From assembly GCA_958450365.1 (NCBI GenBank), contig CAUEEP010000927.1, positions 1,789,001-1,853,000 on the forward strand: 64,000 nt of DNA, read 5' to 3'. Below, piece by piece: positions 1 to 10,596 of this stretch (within the stretch, counting starts at the first letter, position 1; every line of letters starts with the position of its first letter). Source of the DNA: Mesorhabditis belari (taxonomy: Eukaryota; Nematoda; Chromadorea; Rhabditida; Rhabditidae). The position numbers and the translations under genes were made by a program. The notes beneath the pieces were generated by a model, which was not told the DNA's origin, did not search any database, and was given only the letters and a program-made list of their open reading frames with translations.

Positions 1-145
1 AACGCTCGTACTGGATCACCACGTTTATTACCTGAATTCTTGATGTTAAGCTCGGTTTTCTTGTCGTTTATCCAATTAGAAAATATTGACTTGGATTTGT
101 GACCATTTCCAAGTCCATTTCCTAGTTCATTTTCTTCAAATTCAA

Positions 146-1765
146 TCACACCTCTTGTTTATGAAGTTTCAGCATAAGTTCACTGTATTTCTGCAAGTCG
201 CCTTCAGAGAAAAGACCCCACTAAACGATTTTTAAACGATTTTAAATCAAAATTTTACCTCCAAAAGATTATCAAACTTTAAATCAGCTTGCGAATACAA
301 TCGGAGCCATTCCGGAGTCTCTGAAAATCTTTTGGTAACTTGATCAAGTACAAGACAAGCCTTAAAGCAGTTACCTCCATATTCTGAAAATAAACCTGGC
401 TCTAAACTTGAATTCCTTTTATAAGGATAAAAATTTACCTCCATGTATGATGTTTAAATTCTCGACGGTGCTTTCAGCTCGGAGAACATTTGAGGTGACG
501 GGGTAGGGGGCAAGCTGTCTGGGTTCAGGTGGCATTTGTTGAGGCGGGGGTTGAGGGTCTTGCAAGCCGGGATGTTCGAGCTGGATTCGATTCTCCAGTT
601 CGCTAAAGTTCAAGTGTCTATATATCAGCATACAAAATCGTATGTTAAAGATCGACTGTTTGTCATTGTCATTGTCGGTTGAGAGTGACAGTTGATACTT
701 TGACAAGATTTTCTTCATTAATTGAAATAAAAATATGCTCACTAAAAATAAATGACTCCTTGTGTTAGATCGAATAACTTTTTCCATCCAGGAGGGAGAC
801 TTTCACGAGCAAGGGGATGAAGCCAATGTGTTCGTCGATTGTTATGATCAACATAGTACCTAAATAGGTTTAATAACTTCAAAACTAAATACACTATATA
901 TTAAAAAGGATTTGTTGATTATAATAGACTGCGATAGTAGTTGATCATTATTTGTACAAAGCAGAGAGTAGCTTCACTGAAATCTCCTAGAAAAATCTCT
1001 TTGTTTCATTTACCGTACTAGTTTTCGATTTTGTACTAACTAAAAGCTTACTATAGTTATAAAGATTTACCGATATCCAGAATCCGTCACTTCAACGGCC
1101 CAATTCGGCGGCAATGGCAGTTCATCCTCTGGGGAGCTGCCCGAAACAAGACTTTCATTGCCTAAAAGAATTTAGTTATGGTAACTTTCCTCAAAAATCT
1201 CACCAATAATCGAGTTCCCCAGTGCTCTTATCGGCAAATTGTTCAACGATGCCGAGATTCGTGGAGCATTCTCTTGTACACCCAACGGGGCAACATTGCC
1301 AATACTTTGTGAGACAGCCAAACGGCCTCGGTCTGGCGTCCTGAAAATGGTATTGTATTGAAAATTCATTTCACATTTGAATGATAAAATCTTTAGCTTT
1401 CCCCTTGTCAATAATTGTCAACAATAGCATATACATTGATTACTCAAAGATTACAATTACTTACCTTAATCCAGAAAAGCTATGGGATGAAAGTGGGGCA
1501 AGGTGTGGTCTTGGAGAAAGTCCTGTTGATGAGCCAGTGCTATTCTGTAGCGAGGTTTGGCTAGTTTCGGGTTGGGGTTGTTGACTGGCACGTCTACCTG
1601 AATTCACAAATCAGTATTTCAAGTACAGCACTGTTAGCACAAAGAAAAGTCTATTATTAAACCTCCAAGTGATGGTATATTTGGGGGACTTGCTCGTCTC
1701 ACATAATTCCCGCGTGTTCCCTCGAGAAATGTGGGTGTTGGGTGGTGTTTCTTTCGAGAGAGCAT
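146..1765 (-). CDS. sav-1: Salvador (SAV1) homologue, complete, eight exons
   Basis: Hippo-pathway scaffold that in other animals binds Hippo/MST kinase through its SARAH domain. Reading on the minus strand I join exons 1765-1663, 1597-1465, 1340-1204, 1161-1071, 859-743, 602-439, 383-259 and 220-146; the sum is 945 nt, 314 residues plus TGA, and all phases agree. The N-terminus starts MLSRKK, as does vertebrate SAV1, which fixes the start. Residues about 35-135 are low-complexity Ser/Gln/Pro. WW1 runs about 139-170 (Trp145, Trp167, Pro170). WW2 runs about 174-207 (Trp180) and lacks the second Trp, as the SAV1 second WW domain also does. The SARAH domain is about 272-312 and is split by the last intron just before Trp291. 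A minus-strand AATAAA lies at 24-29. It is divergent from the next gene. The symbol follows the C. elegans orthologue from memory. Confidence 0.88.
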
Positions 1766-3416
1766 TCAACCACCTCACATCAGTCACCTCGACATTTGAA
1801 TAGGGAAAATGAATCTGAAAATGAGTCTGAAAATCGATACAAAGAATTACAGTAAGGAAAATTTGCAAATTGAGTGGAAAAGAAAATTTATAAACTTAAA
1901 ATTTGATCTTATGCTTGATGCTTGAATGAATCGTTTCACTCAAACTTCGGTTTTTAGTCTTTAATAGAAAAAAAAGCGACAATCTGAGCGATTTATAAAA
2001 AATAATGAGCTCAAATTCCATTCTTTGAAAGGGTGACAAAAAAAAAGTGGAGAAAGGGGTGAGAAATGTGATAAGAAACTTGTAAAACGTTGAAGCGCTT
2101 CAATTTCGAACTTGAAACAAGAAAAAAATTGAGGAACTGGATACAGGGGATGGTTTAAACAAAGTAATTTGATCTAGGTATCTAATCTAAATAAGACTTG
2201 TGTTTTTCAAAGCTTGTAATTCTTTTCAAGAACAGTGCCAGGCTCTGAGTCAGACCGGAAGCTGTTTGTAAGGCTTAAAATTTTAAAAAAATACCTTTCT
2301 TAAACAAAAACCAATAAGAAATAAGCCAAAATAAGCCAAAATAGCTTTAATTTTCTTCAATTGAAAATGATATCTGATAGTTGCATAGGATTTTGCTGGG
2401 GTGGAAGGGGGAAAGAAGAGAAAAGATGCGCAAGAGCTCATTCCGATGCTTTTGTGCACACCAAACCGACTGAAGCGGCAATGGAAAAGAAAAAGTGTGG
2501 AAAGATGGGGAAAAGAAAAGAGAAAAAGGAGAGGATTGTAATGGAAAGGAATTTTAGGAATTTTCTTGGAGAAGGGAAAAGAGAATCGTCTCTCTTTACG
2601 CTCTCTTTTCGTGGGAGAAAGATAACACTTTGTTCCGTCTTTGCCCTACCGTAGCCTTGGTTTCGCGGTGGGATTTGAAGGAGTTTGATTGCTAGGAAAT
2701 TGCAGTACTTAGTTTGTTGATTGTATATAATTTTGGACATTGTTTTGTTAGGAGAAAAGTTTAAAACAAAGATCGCGAGAAATAAAGATGAGATTGACAT
2801 TCAGTGAATGGGTAAACTGTCAAAATATTAAAATAGATTGAATGAGACTGTCGAGAAAACTTGAAAACCAAGTTTGTGAGATATTTTGGTAGAAAATGAT
2901 AAGATTGAATCTATTAAAGCATTGATTTAGCTAGATCCATATTATCACAAAGAATCATAAAAGTACACAGACCATTATGTTTCACCAGCACACCTTTTAG
3001 TCACTCTTCTAACTAGATTTACAGTAACCTAATCCTTACTACTTATTTGCTACTACCTTACTATCTTACAGTATCTAAAACAGTAAATAGATCTTACAGG
3101 TCATAGCTAGATAGTGAAATATATCAGTAGATCAGCAGTGTGCTTTTTAATTTTATCTAATTCTTACTTTAGTGAAGAATCTGATAGGTGTTTATTTCCA
3201 TTTTTCTTCTAAAAGTTTCCTTCAAGATTTCACCATCATGTTTTGCATCTGATTAATTTCTTCAATTCAAAAGAGGAACGATGAAATGACAAATTGATTG
3301 TCTAAAATGAATCATTAGGAAAACTTTGAGACAAAACATGTTCAATTGTTGCGATGTTCAGGGGATAAAATGAAGGGAATGATTGCTCATTTCAGACGTT
3401 TTTTCTCTAGCTTTTG
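1766..3416. other. Divergent intergenic region, no gene seen
   Basis: About 1.65 kb between sav-1 (minus) and the next plus-strand gene, so it should hold both promoters. Open frames near 2361-2800 on both strands are purine-rich, have no splice partners and show no domain. I see no RNA gene or transposon here. Confidence 0.6.
1811..1830 (-). promoter_or_regulatory. Duplicated TTTTCAG acceptor upstream of sav-1
   Basis: On the minus strand two ATTTTCAG acceptors follow each other about 12 nt apart, with exon starts at 1814 and 1826. They lie about 50 nt upstream of the sav-1 ATG. Either could be the spliced-leader acceptor or the 3' end of a 5'UTR intron. An upstream ATG lies between them and the chosen start, in another frame. 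Confidence 0.4.
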
Positions 3417-4878
3417 ATGTATCTTCTCGTTTTTGTTGTAGTGATCATTTGTGGGGTTTTGGGCCAACAACAGTACCCACCACCACCACCAATGCCTCTT
3501 ACAGGTTTGTTTGAGATATCCCAATCAAAAACCAAACTACCATAATTCTTTTAATAGAATTAGAATTAGCTTTGCTACTGCTACTATTCAATATTTCTAG
3601 TCATCGTGAAACAAATTTTTCATTTGAAAAACCTAGGAGGCGGATATCCACCAGCTCCACCAGTGTATGCCCCTGGCGGTGGCTATGGGCAAGGACAAGG
3701 ATCATCTGGGGAATCATACGAATACAACAGAGAGTATAACTGTAAGCTTTTAGTCAGCTTAGTCAAGATTTTAGTTTTTAGTCAAAATGTCTATCTATGA
3801 AGTTGAATAAGTGTGATTAATCGTTCATTAAACTGGGTTTAACAATCTGCCTGTCTATTAGAAGGTTTACTAAATTTAAATTCAAAAAGCTAACCATAAA
3901 GTAATTCGAACTCATTGACATTGGAAACGTTTCTTTTCTCAAATCCATGCTATATGTCAAAATATCAATTCTACAGTAATGCTTAAATTCCCTAGGCAAA
4001 TTGGTTGTTCTTTACGGCCACGGAAAGGGGGGACACATTCGCTCGCCATTTGTTGGGTAAATATTTTCTCAGGGAATCAGAAAAATATCCAAATTTAGTC
4101 TTCACAAAGATCGCTACAGTCGCAGAAACGATTTCCAGCGCGCCCTTGTGCTGTGCCCGGAAAGGCACGGAAAGAAGGGAATTCTCGTCGACAACAGACA
4201 CAAGGTAGAGAAGAGGAGGGAAATATTGATACAATAATTTTTGTTGATACAACCGGAACATCCGGGTGTAAAGATTGAATGTAACTTAATGTACAATTTG
4301 CTCTGTAAAACTGAAAGACCAGCAAGCACTAACAGTTTAGTTCTTCTTAAACAGACAACTAGGCTTTGATTGTACTAACACAAATCTAAAAAAACAATAA
4401 TCCTTATGATTTCAAACAGGAATTTAAACTGGTCTTTAGCCAATCCGCTCTCGCCGTGGCCCCGATGATGTAAACGAGCTTGAGGTCGCTTGTGTGGATG
4501 GACGGTGAGCGCTTTGTAATTATTAAGACAATAGCTTTTAAAGTAAAGCCAGAGTTAGAGTTTGAGCTTAAACAAATTTCTGTATAAGCTTTGCGAATCA
4601 TTCAAAATCGAGGAAATAAACAACTGTTTCCTAAATGATAAGGCACTTTTCCGCTGGCTTGCCACGGAACAGTACCGTAGCTATGGATAAAAACTATGAT
4701 TCAACATATTTATTCAATTTTTAGATGGGTTCGAGTTCACGAGGGTCATCGCGGTGATCGTTATGGTAGTGATGTGCCCCCAATGAATTGTGCCTACGTT
4801 TCCGATCGCGATTCATCATCGTCATCTGGGGAAGACGGAGGAAAGGGAGGGCCAAGACGAGAATCATCCAATCATTGA
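3417..4878 (+). CDS. Small secreted Gly/Pro-rich protein, unrecognised, six exons
   Basis: Exons 3417-3504, 3637-3741, 3996-4056, 4099-4204, 4440-4504 and 4725-4878 join in consistent phase to 579 nt, 192 residues plus TGA. The first 16 residues (MYLLVFVVVIICGVLG) are a clear signal peptide. After it come a QQQY-P5 stretch and Gly/Pro/Tyr-rich sequence (to about residue 60), then a basic region with four Cys (motifs NCKLVVLYGHGKGG, LVLCPERHGKKG, VACVDGRWVRVHEG, PPMNCAYVSD). The tail is rich in Ser, Gly and Glu. Two candidate acceptors lie just upstream of the ATG (exon starts 3396 and 3411). AATAAA lies at 5007-5012. Gly/Pro/Tyr richness could suit a cuticle or matrix protein, but I recognise no family and assign no function. 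Confidence 0.72.
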
Positions 4879-5113
4879 TAAAGGGTTTAAATTAATTGTC
4901 TTGAAGAGTTGAAAGCAATTGTGAAAGTTACTACAATAGCACAAAGTTTAAGTTTAAGAGCACATAGCTTACTGTAACTGTCAAATCAGTTTAGAGCATA
5001 AGGGAGAATAAAAGAATTCTGAAAAAAGTGCCGATACAAAAGCAAAATCATTTTTGTTATTGAAAATACGTCAAAAACGGCAACTATGTCTACTAAACCG
5101 CCAATTTTCTCTA

Positions 5114-6365
5114 TTAGGTTCGTAAAAAAGAAATGAGCGTCGTGTTTGTTGATTTGTATTTTATTCACAGTAAAAGTTTTTTAAAATAGTTTATTCTATT
5201 GGAAAGAGCGTGTTCTTGCGCATCGTTTGATATATAATTTGTCTATGTTCATTTTGTTTCTTACAAGAAAGAGTGTTTAGAAAATGTCGGACCAAAAATT
5301 TCGCTTGCGGGCCTGCTTGTGGTATGAATTTAAGCAAGGCAAATCGGCTGCTGAAGCTCATCGCGCTCTATCTCAAGTGTTTGACGAAGATGCTCTATCC
5401 GAAAGTCAGTGTAAACGATGGTTCCAGCGCTTCCGAGACGGCGACTAAAGCGACTAACACGGGAGTCGACCTCAAATCATCGACAACGACGCATTGAAGG
5501 AAGCCATTGAGTCGGCTCCACGCCAAACCACTCGCGACCTGGCAGAACAGTTCGGCTGCACTCATGTCACCATTGAGAACCATCTGCATGGCATGGCAAG
5601 ACGAATAGATGCGGAAAATGGGTACCGCATAAGCTATCCGACGCAAACAAGGCGACACGCATCGCAATCGCCGGAATTCTCACTCACCGCGCCAAGAACA
5701 GTGGGTTTTTCGACTCCATTGTTACGTCGGATGAGAAGTGGATCCAATACGATAACACAGCAAGAAAGCGGCAGTGGTTGGACCCCGGTGAAGCTCCAAA
5801 ACCGACTCCAAAACCGGACATCCACGGAAAAAGGTGATGCTTTGTGTTTGGTGGAACGGTAAAGGCCTGGTGTACTTTGAGGTTCTGGATCCGGGTCAAA
5901 CAGTTACGGCAAACCTCTACCAAGGCCAACTGGACCGCGTGGACCAGGCGCTGCGACGTCAAGGTGTGGATACGGCGTCGACAAAATTCCTCCACAACAA
6001 CGCTCGGCCGCATGCCGCAAAAATCACCCAGCAGAAAATTGAAGAAATGGGCTGGGGAAGTCCTGCCGCATCCGCCATACAGCCCAGACTTGGCGCCTTC
6101 CCAAAACCATCTGTTCCGATCAATGCACCACTCCTTGGCCGAGAAAAAGTTCAAGAACCGCGACGAGGTCCAAATTTGGGTGTCCAACTTCTTCGAGTCG
6201 CAGCCGGTCGAGTTCTTCAAGAAGGGCATCCATTCTTTGCGTGAACGTTGGCGACAAGTCATTGATGCAGATGGCGAATACCTTTTGGATTAATGTATTG
6301 TTATCTTGTTTTTATAATAAAATAAACTTTTAACGAAAACGCGCATTTCTTTTTTACCAACCTAA
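5114..6365 (+). mobile_element. mariner-family DNA transposon, full-length but dead
   Basis: A 1252-bp element with 27-bp terminal inverted repeats at 5114-5140 and 6339-6365, which agree at 25 of 27 positions (TTAGGTTsGTAAAAAAGAAA outer end). It is flanked by TA at 5112-5113 and 6366-6367, the target duplication typical of Tc1/mariner. It holds one transposase reading region in the same orientation. Length and TIR size suit the mariner family. It sits just downstream of the secreted-protein gene. Confidence 0.92.
5284..6293 (+). pseudogene. mariner transposase, broken
   Basis: The start ATG at 5284 opens an N-terminal helix-turn-helix region typical of mariner (RACLWYEFKQGKSAAEAH, then QCKRWFQRFRDGD). 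Two in-frame TAA codons follow at about 5446-5457. The frame then shifts near 5595 and again near 6055. Downstream the catalytic landmarks are visible in shifted frames: TSDEKW (first Asp), LHNNARPH where the second Asp is Asn, and [10 protein letters not shown] (third Asp, DD34D spacing class). The end is ...GEYLLD and TAA at 6291. Stops, frameshifts and the lost catalytic Asp each make it inactive. Confidence 0.9.
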
Positions 6366-9348
6366 TAGAATCGACGTAAAGCACTGAAGCGCTGATATTT
6401 GTAATCTTGCTTGAAACAAGCGCATTGACTTTCTTAGGTGGATACATTCTTTAGACAAGCATACTGTATGGAGCTAGATTACGATAACTCTAGAAAACGT
6501 AAGCTTTAAAACTATGACTGACTAAAATCCATGAAATCCCATAAAACTTTGATCTCACTTGAAATTTTGATCCAGAAAAGTTTCTCAAAAATCGTGAAAC
6601 CAAGGCGGATCTTTCAGGCAAATTTTGCACGTGAACGCTGAGATTTTTGACGAGAACCATCAAAAAAAAGAAAATTCTCTCGATGATCAGAAGGGAAAAT
6701 CTGTTTAAACAAAACGAAAGCATTTCTGGTGGACCGGATGGAATTCGGAAACGATTTTTTTTTTCTACCTTTCCTCCATTTTTCGACAAAATTTTTCGGA
6801 TGATTTGCGTGGCAATCAAGCCTCTACAAATGACACGAAATACAATCGATTCTTTTCGATCAAAACTCATTGAGAGATTTTTGATGAATAGGAAGAGTAC
6901 GGTATCTAAGGAATCTTGCACCAACGCTATAGTCAATCAGATTTTCAAATTCAACACTAACTGTAAAGGAATTTGGGACTTGACTGGTTCATGACAGAAA
7001 ATCGGTTCACCGTGCTGAAGATTCTACATTTGATTGAAGTCAACATGACAATTGTGCCGGTGTAGACAGCCCAACCTCAAGCACTTTCCGCACAACAAAA
7101 CTCATAGCTCAAACCAATTCAGAAAAACTATGCACGAATCAAGAAAGCTTTGTGTAAATACGATTCTTTCATACATAATACGTTCGCAAAATATTTATTC
7201 AAATCCCAAGAATACCAAAGACTAAGAAATTACGCGCAAGACGTGGCAAGGTAACGCATATCCAAGAAATCCACAAAGCAATAAATTAAAAGTGATAAAG
7301 AAATCTTCAGAAAAGCGCAACTAATTCTTTTTTGAAGAAAAGAAAAGAAACTTTGCGACAAAAGAACACCGTTTGGAAGCACAGATAAAACAAGTGCGAA
7401 ATAGAATTGACGTTTCTACAGTTTCTACAGAATACAGAAAGTTTCTAAGAATTGAAACCACGGTTCTAACAGATTTTTCAAAACACAGAAATTAGGGTTT
7501 GATTGCCTAAAGTTTTACGTGAAACAGGTCTCTTCGTAAGTGTTTGCAGTTCAATCCATGAATTTATTCCCACAAGTGTTTTGTAAATCTGTTTAAGCTG
7601 TACACTGGATAAAAGCACTAAGTCTAGGTTTATCTGTCAAACTATGGTTGTAGACAATCACTTCTTTTAATAAGATAAAACTAGTTGCAAAGCGCTCAGT
7701 CTGAATGAAAGTGAAGTCTAAATCAAGTGTTTAACCAGAATAACTGGTTACTTGATTTTTCAATTACCTTAGTTTATTCACTTGAAAATTTACTTCAGCA
7801 TACTGTAGTGAGATAAACTAAGGCTTTACTAGATTTTCTAAACATTTAGTTATTGACTACAGCTACAGTTTGACTTGCAGTTAGATCTACTTGATCCATA
7901 GCACAGCCACAGCCACATTGTACCATTTCAAAACTCCAGCATGAACCCTTTGATAGAAAGACTCAAGTTTTACTATGCGAACAATATTTGCCTAATTGAT
8001 TCAATGCACTGTTGGACAGAGGCTGACTATACAGCTACCTACAAAACACGGTCACCGAAGTGCATCTAGACAGACGAGAAAAAGAGTTTCCAGCAATAAC
8101 GTGGCTTTCAACTAGAAGAACGAAGGAAAAAAAATGGGGAAAATTGGAAAAATTTGTTGTCACAGCAGTCTCCACCCATTCAATGCCGAAAAAGGAGGCC
8201 AAAATGAGAGTGGATAAACGATGGGGTCGACAGGGATTTCACTCATTTCACATGTATTCAAATATCTCATTCCAATCTTGCCCCCGAACATCATCCGGTT
8301 ACTGTATCGTTCTATTTGATGTTTTTGAAGTTTTATGCTTAAAATCTATGTCATTCTATGTATTTCCTTTCATATTTTATTGAGTCGAGAGTGTGTATCC
8401 TTTTGTAAATCCCTAGATTACTGTATCTTTAAACTGGCTTTAAGCCGTAATAATGAAGCTCTATTACACAGTAGCTCTCAAAATGATTCATAGATCCCAT
8501 TTTGAGCGTTACTGTACTTTTTTTTTCATGTCTAATATATTTATCCATTAATTTAAATAGTCATCATTAAATCTATAACTTATTCCAATGAATTTCGAAA
8601 GCCAGACATGGCTTTCGACAGAGTTACGGTAGAAGTTCGTGGGTTACGGTAGAAGTTCGTTGCGTTCATATGTGGCTTTTTTTTTGTCAAACCCACAAAT
8701 TTAGACTCCACCCCTTATCCAAAACCGTTTTCACTTTGATTGGGGCTTTCACTTCATATCTCGATTGCTCCTAGTTCTCCTAGTTATACACCTAGTTCCT
8801 TTAGTACTTTAGTACTTAGTTTTTATTTCATTTTCTCAAATTCTTATGCTATAATTCTCCCCTACAATAAGAATTATAACTAAGAACAATCGAGATCTGC
8901 TTTTTCAAAACCTACTGGTATAGCTTTGCAAGTCATTCAATGGCTACAGTAGGATTCAGTGTGATATAAGCGACCACTGAGCTCTACTGTATTCCCTCAC
9001 TTTTCATGCACTTACTAATTTTCAATAAGTTTGCTCGTTAGTAGCCACTACAGTAAGACTTAACGTGTTATGGGTATATTGAATACTGTAGCCCTAGCAA
9101 TTCCTTCAAGCTTACTGTAATCTTTTTGATTCCCATTTGCTTTTGAAGGCATCAGGCATTGAATCATAGTTATAGTAAACATCAGCAGTTAAATTTATAT
9201 CACCAGCTTTTGCAAGCTAACTTTCACCAAAAGCCAAGGAAGCTCCCTTCCTTATCTCTTCAAAAAACACCACTCTTGTAAAAGCTTCAAATCGAATGTC
9301 CTCTTTTGCAAAAGCTTTGAATATTCTCCTTTAAAAAGTTCATTTCAG
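6366..9348. other. Intergenic region, no convincing gene
   Basis: About 3 kb. Open frames at 6490-6994 (both strands) and 8060-8383 lack domains, splice context and coding bias. Short TACTGTA-type words recur, as is common in Caenorhabditis non-coding DNA. A 22-nt hairpin lies at 8596-8617 (8-bp stem CGAAAGCC/GGCTTTCG). A directly repeated 17-mer (TTACGGTAGAAGTTCGT) follows at about 8624-8660. The 3' end should hold the promoter of the giant gene. Confidence 0.55.
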
Positions 9349-9349
9349 C
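9341..9349 (+). promoter_or_regulatory. Probable spliced-leader acceptor of the giant mucin gene
   Basis: CATTTCAG ends at 9348, giving an exon start at 9349, 31 nt upstream of the ATG at 9380. There is no intervening ATG. This is the usual arrangement for trans-splicing in nematodes. Confidence 0.5.
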
Positions 9350-9379
9350 GGGCTCACTTGCGGTAAAACACGGCCCTCA

Positions 9380-10596
9380 ATGCAGTGGTCGTGGATACTT
9401 CTTGCTCTCATAGCTTTCAATACATGCCCTCGTACAGATGGGTTTTCATTTGGCGATCTCTCCGATTACATCACTGATTTGTTCCACGAGGATTCTCAGG
9501 TAAGCCCTGGCAAGTTTGATCGAGGTTCAATGATTTATCGATAACTTATATGCACAGTGCAAGTAAGTGCAAGTAACCATAGACTTTGGGCTTACTGTAG
9601 TTCTTTTAACTCCTCGAACGCAACAGCATTGCCTCAAATACAGCTACGGTAGCAAGTTCAGGAAGAAAATTATGATGACAATGGAGCAAACAAAAGTCAG
9701 CCATCGACTACAAATGGACCAGAGATGGATGGGCCACAGATAGCCGCCCCAGATCAAATGCCAGGCGATCTCAGGGGTCCACGTGTCAAAGTAAGCATGA
9801 CCTGTTTGAAATTTTGGTTTTGAAATAACAGGGAAACTCTTAAATTGCATTTTCAAAAAGATTTTGTTCTTAGAAACACTTGTGGACTTAGAATCAGCTA
9901 ATAGACTAGAATCCAAAATAGATTTCAAATTGTCTTCCAAGTGTCACTATTTGTCGACAGGCGTTGGGACTTTTATGACTGCTGATCTCATAGTTCTTGA
10001 AATTGGAACGTTAGGACATAATTTCTGGTCTGAGTGCCACTCTTTCATTATGTATTCATAGAGAGCCGACTGCAATTCATGCGTAGCAAATCCTCACGGT
10101 AGTTGTCTTAATGGAGGAGGCACCTGCGATCCGTTCACTTATCAAGATCCGAAGATTCAGTACACAACCGGAGGCCCTTGCAAGGTTTGATTTGTGTTTG
10201 AAAACACTAGCAAAACCACCTTAGGAAGCGACTCTGACCTGTGAGGGTTTCGAATCTGTGTACCTCGATGGTTCGACCACCACTGATCCAACAGGAGGCG
10301 ATGGTGGAGTACTGGTAAGTAATTATTTATATTATCAATCATTATCAATTGCCTCAAGGTTTTAATGAACTACAATAATTGCCTTGGAAAAAGCAATCTG
10401 AAATTTAAAATTAGAAACTTCTTCTTGACCCTATATGAATCCCAAAACAGCTTTCCAAAATGCAAACTTTAGCTGGCTCAAGATGACAATTCCGATATTA
10501 ATTTGCTTTTGGTCGTCAGCGTTACAATTACCTGTGACGCGACTGGCGCCTGGGTTGCAAGTGGCAATCAAATCGGAAATGAATTTGATTGTCAAG
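9380..10596 (+). CDS. Giant mucin, N-terminal exons 1-5: signal peptide and C6-like domain
   Basis: Exons 9380-9499, 9662-9790, 10062-10184, 10225-10314 and 10473-10596; the first four are phase 0 and the fifth ends in phase 1. Exon 1 starts [17 protein letters not shown], a signal peptide. Exon 2 is acidic and Pro-rich. Exons 3-5 carry a Cys pattern CNSC, then GPCKEATLTC, then [15 protein letters not shown] and a final FDC. That pattern (paired CxxC, a late LTC, and TCxxxGxW before the last Cys) resembles the presumed extracellular C6 domain described from C. elegans proteins. Acceptor choice at 10472 is the only one that keeps exon 5 open. A 43-nt intron then leads into the poly-Thr exon. 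Confidence 0.72.

Noticed and set aside
2361..2800. Overlapping open frames on both strands as a gene
   Set aside because: Purine-rich low-complexity sequence, no domain, no splice partners; more likely upstream regulatory DNA of the divergent pair.
6490..6994. Overlapping frames of 115 and 148 codons
   Set aside because: Composition is Phe/Lys/Arg-rich from AT-rich sequence, both strands are open, and no start context or family is evident.
8060..8383. 107-codon plus-strand frame
   Set aside because: No recognisable domain or splice structure; surrounding sequence is ordinary intergenic DNA.
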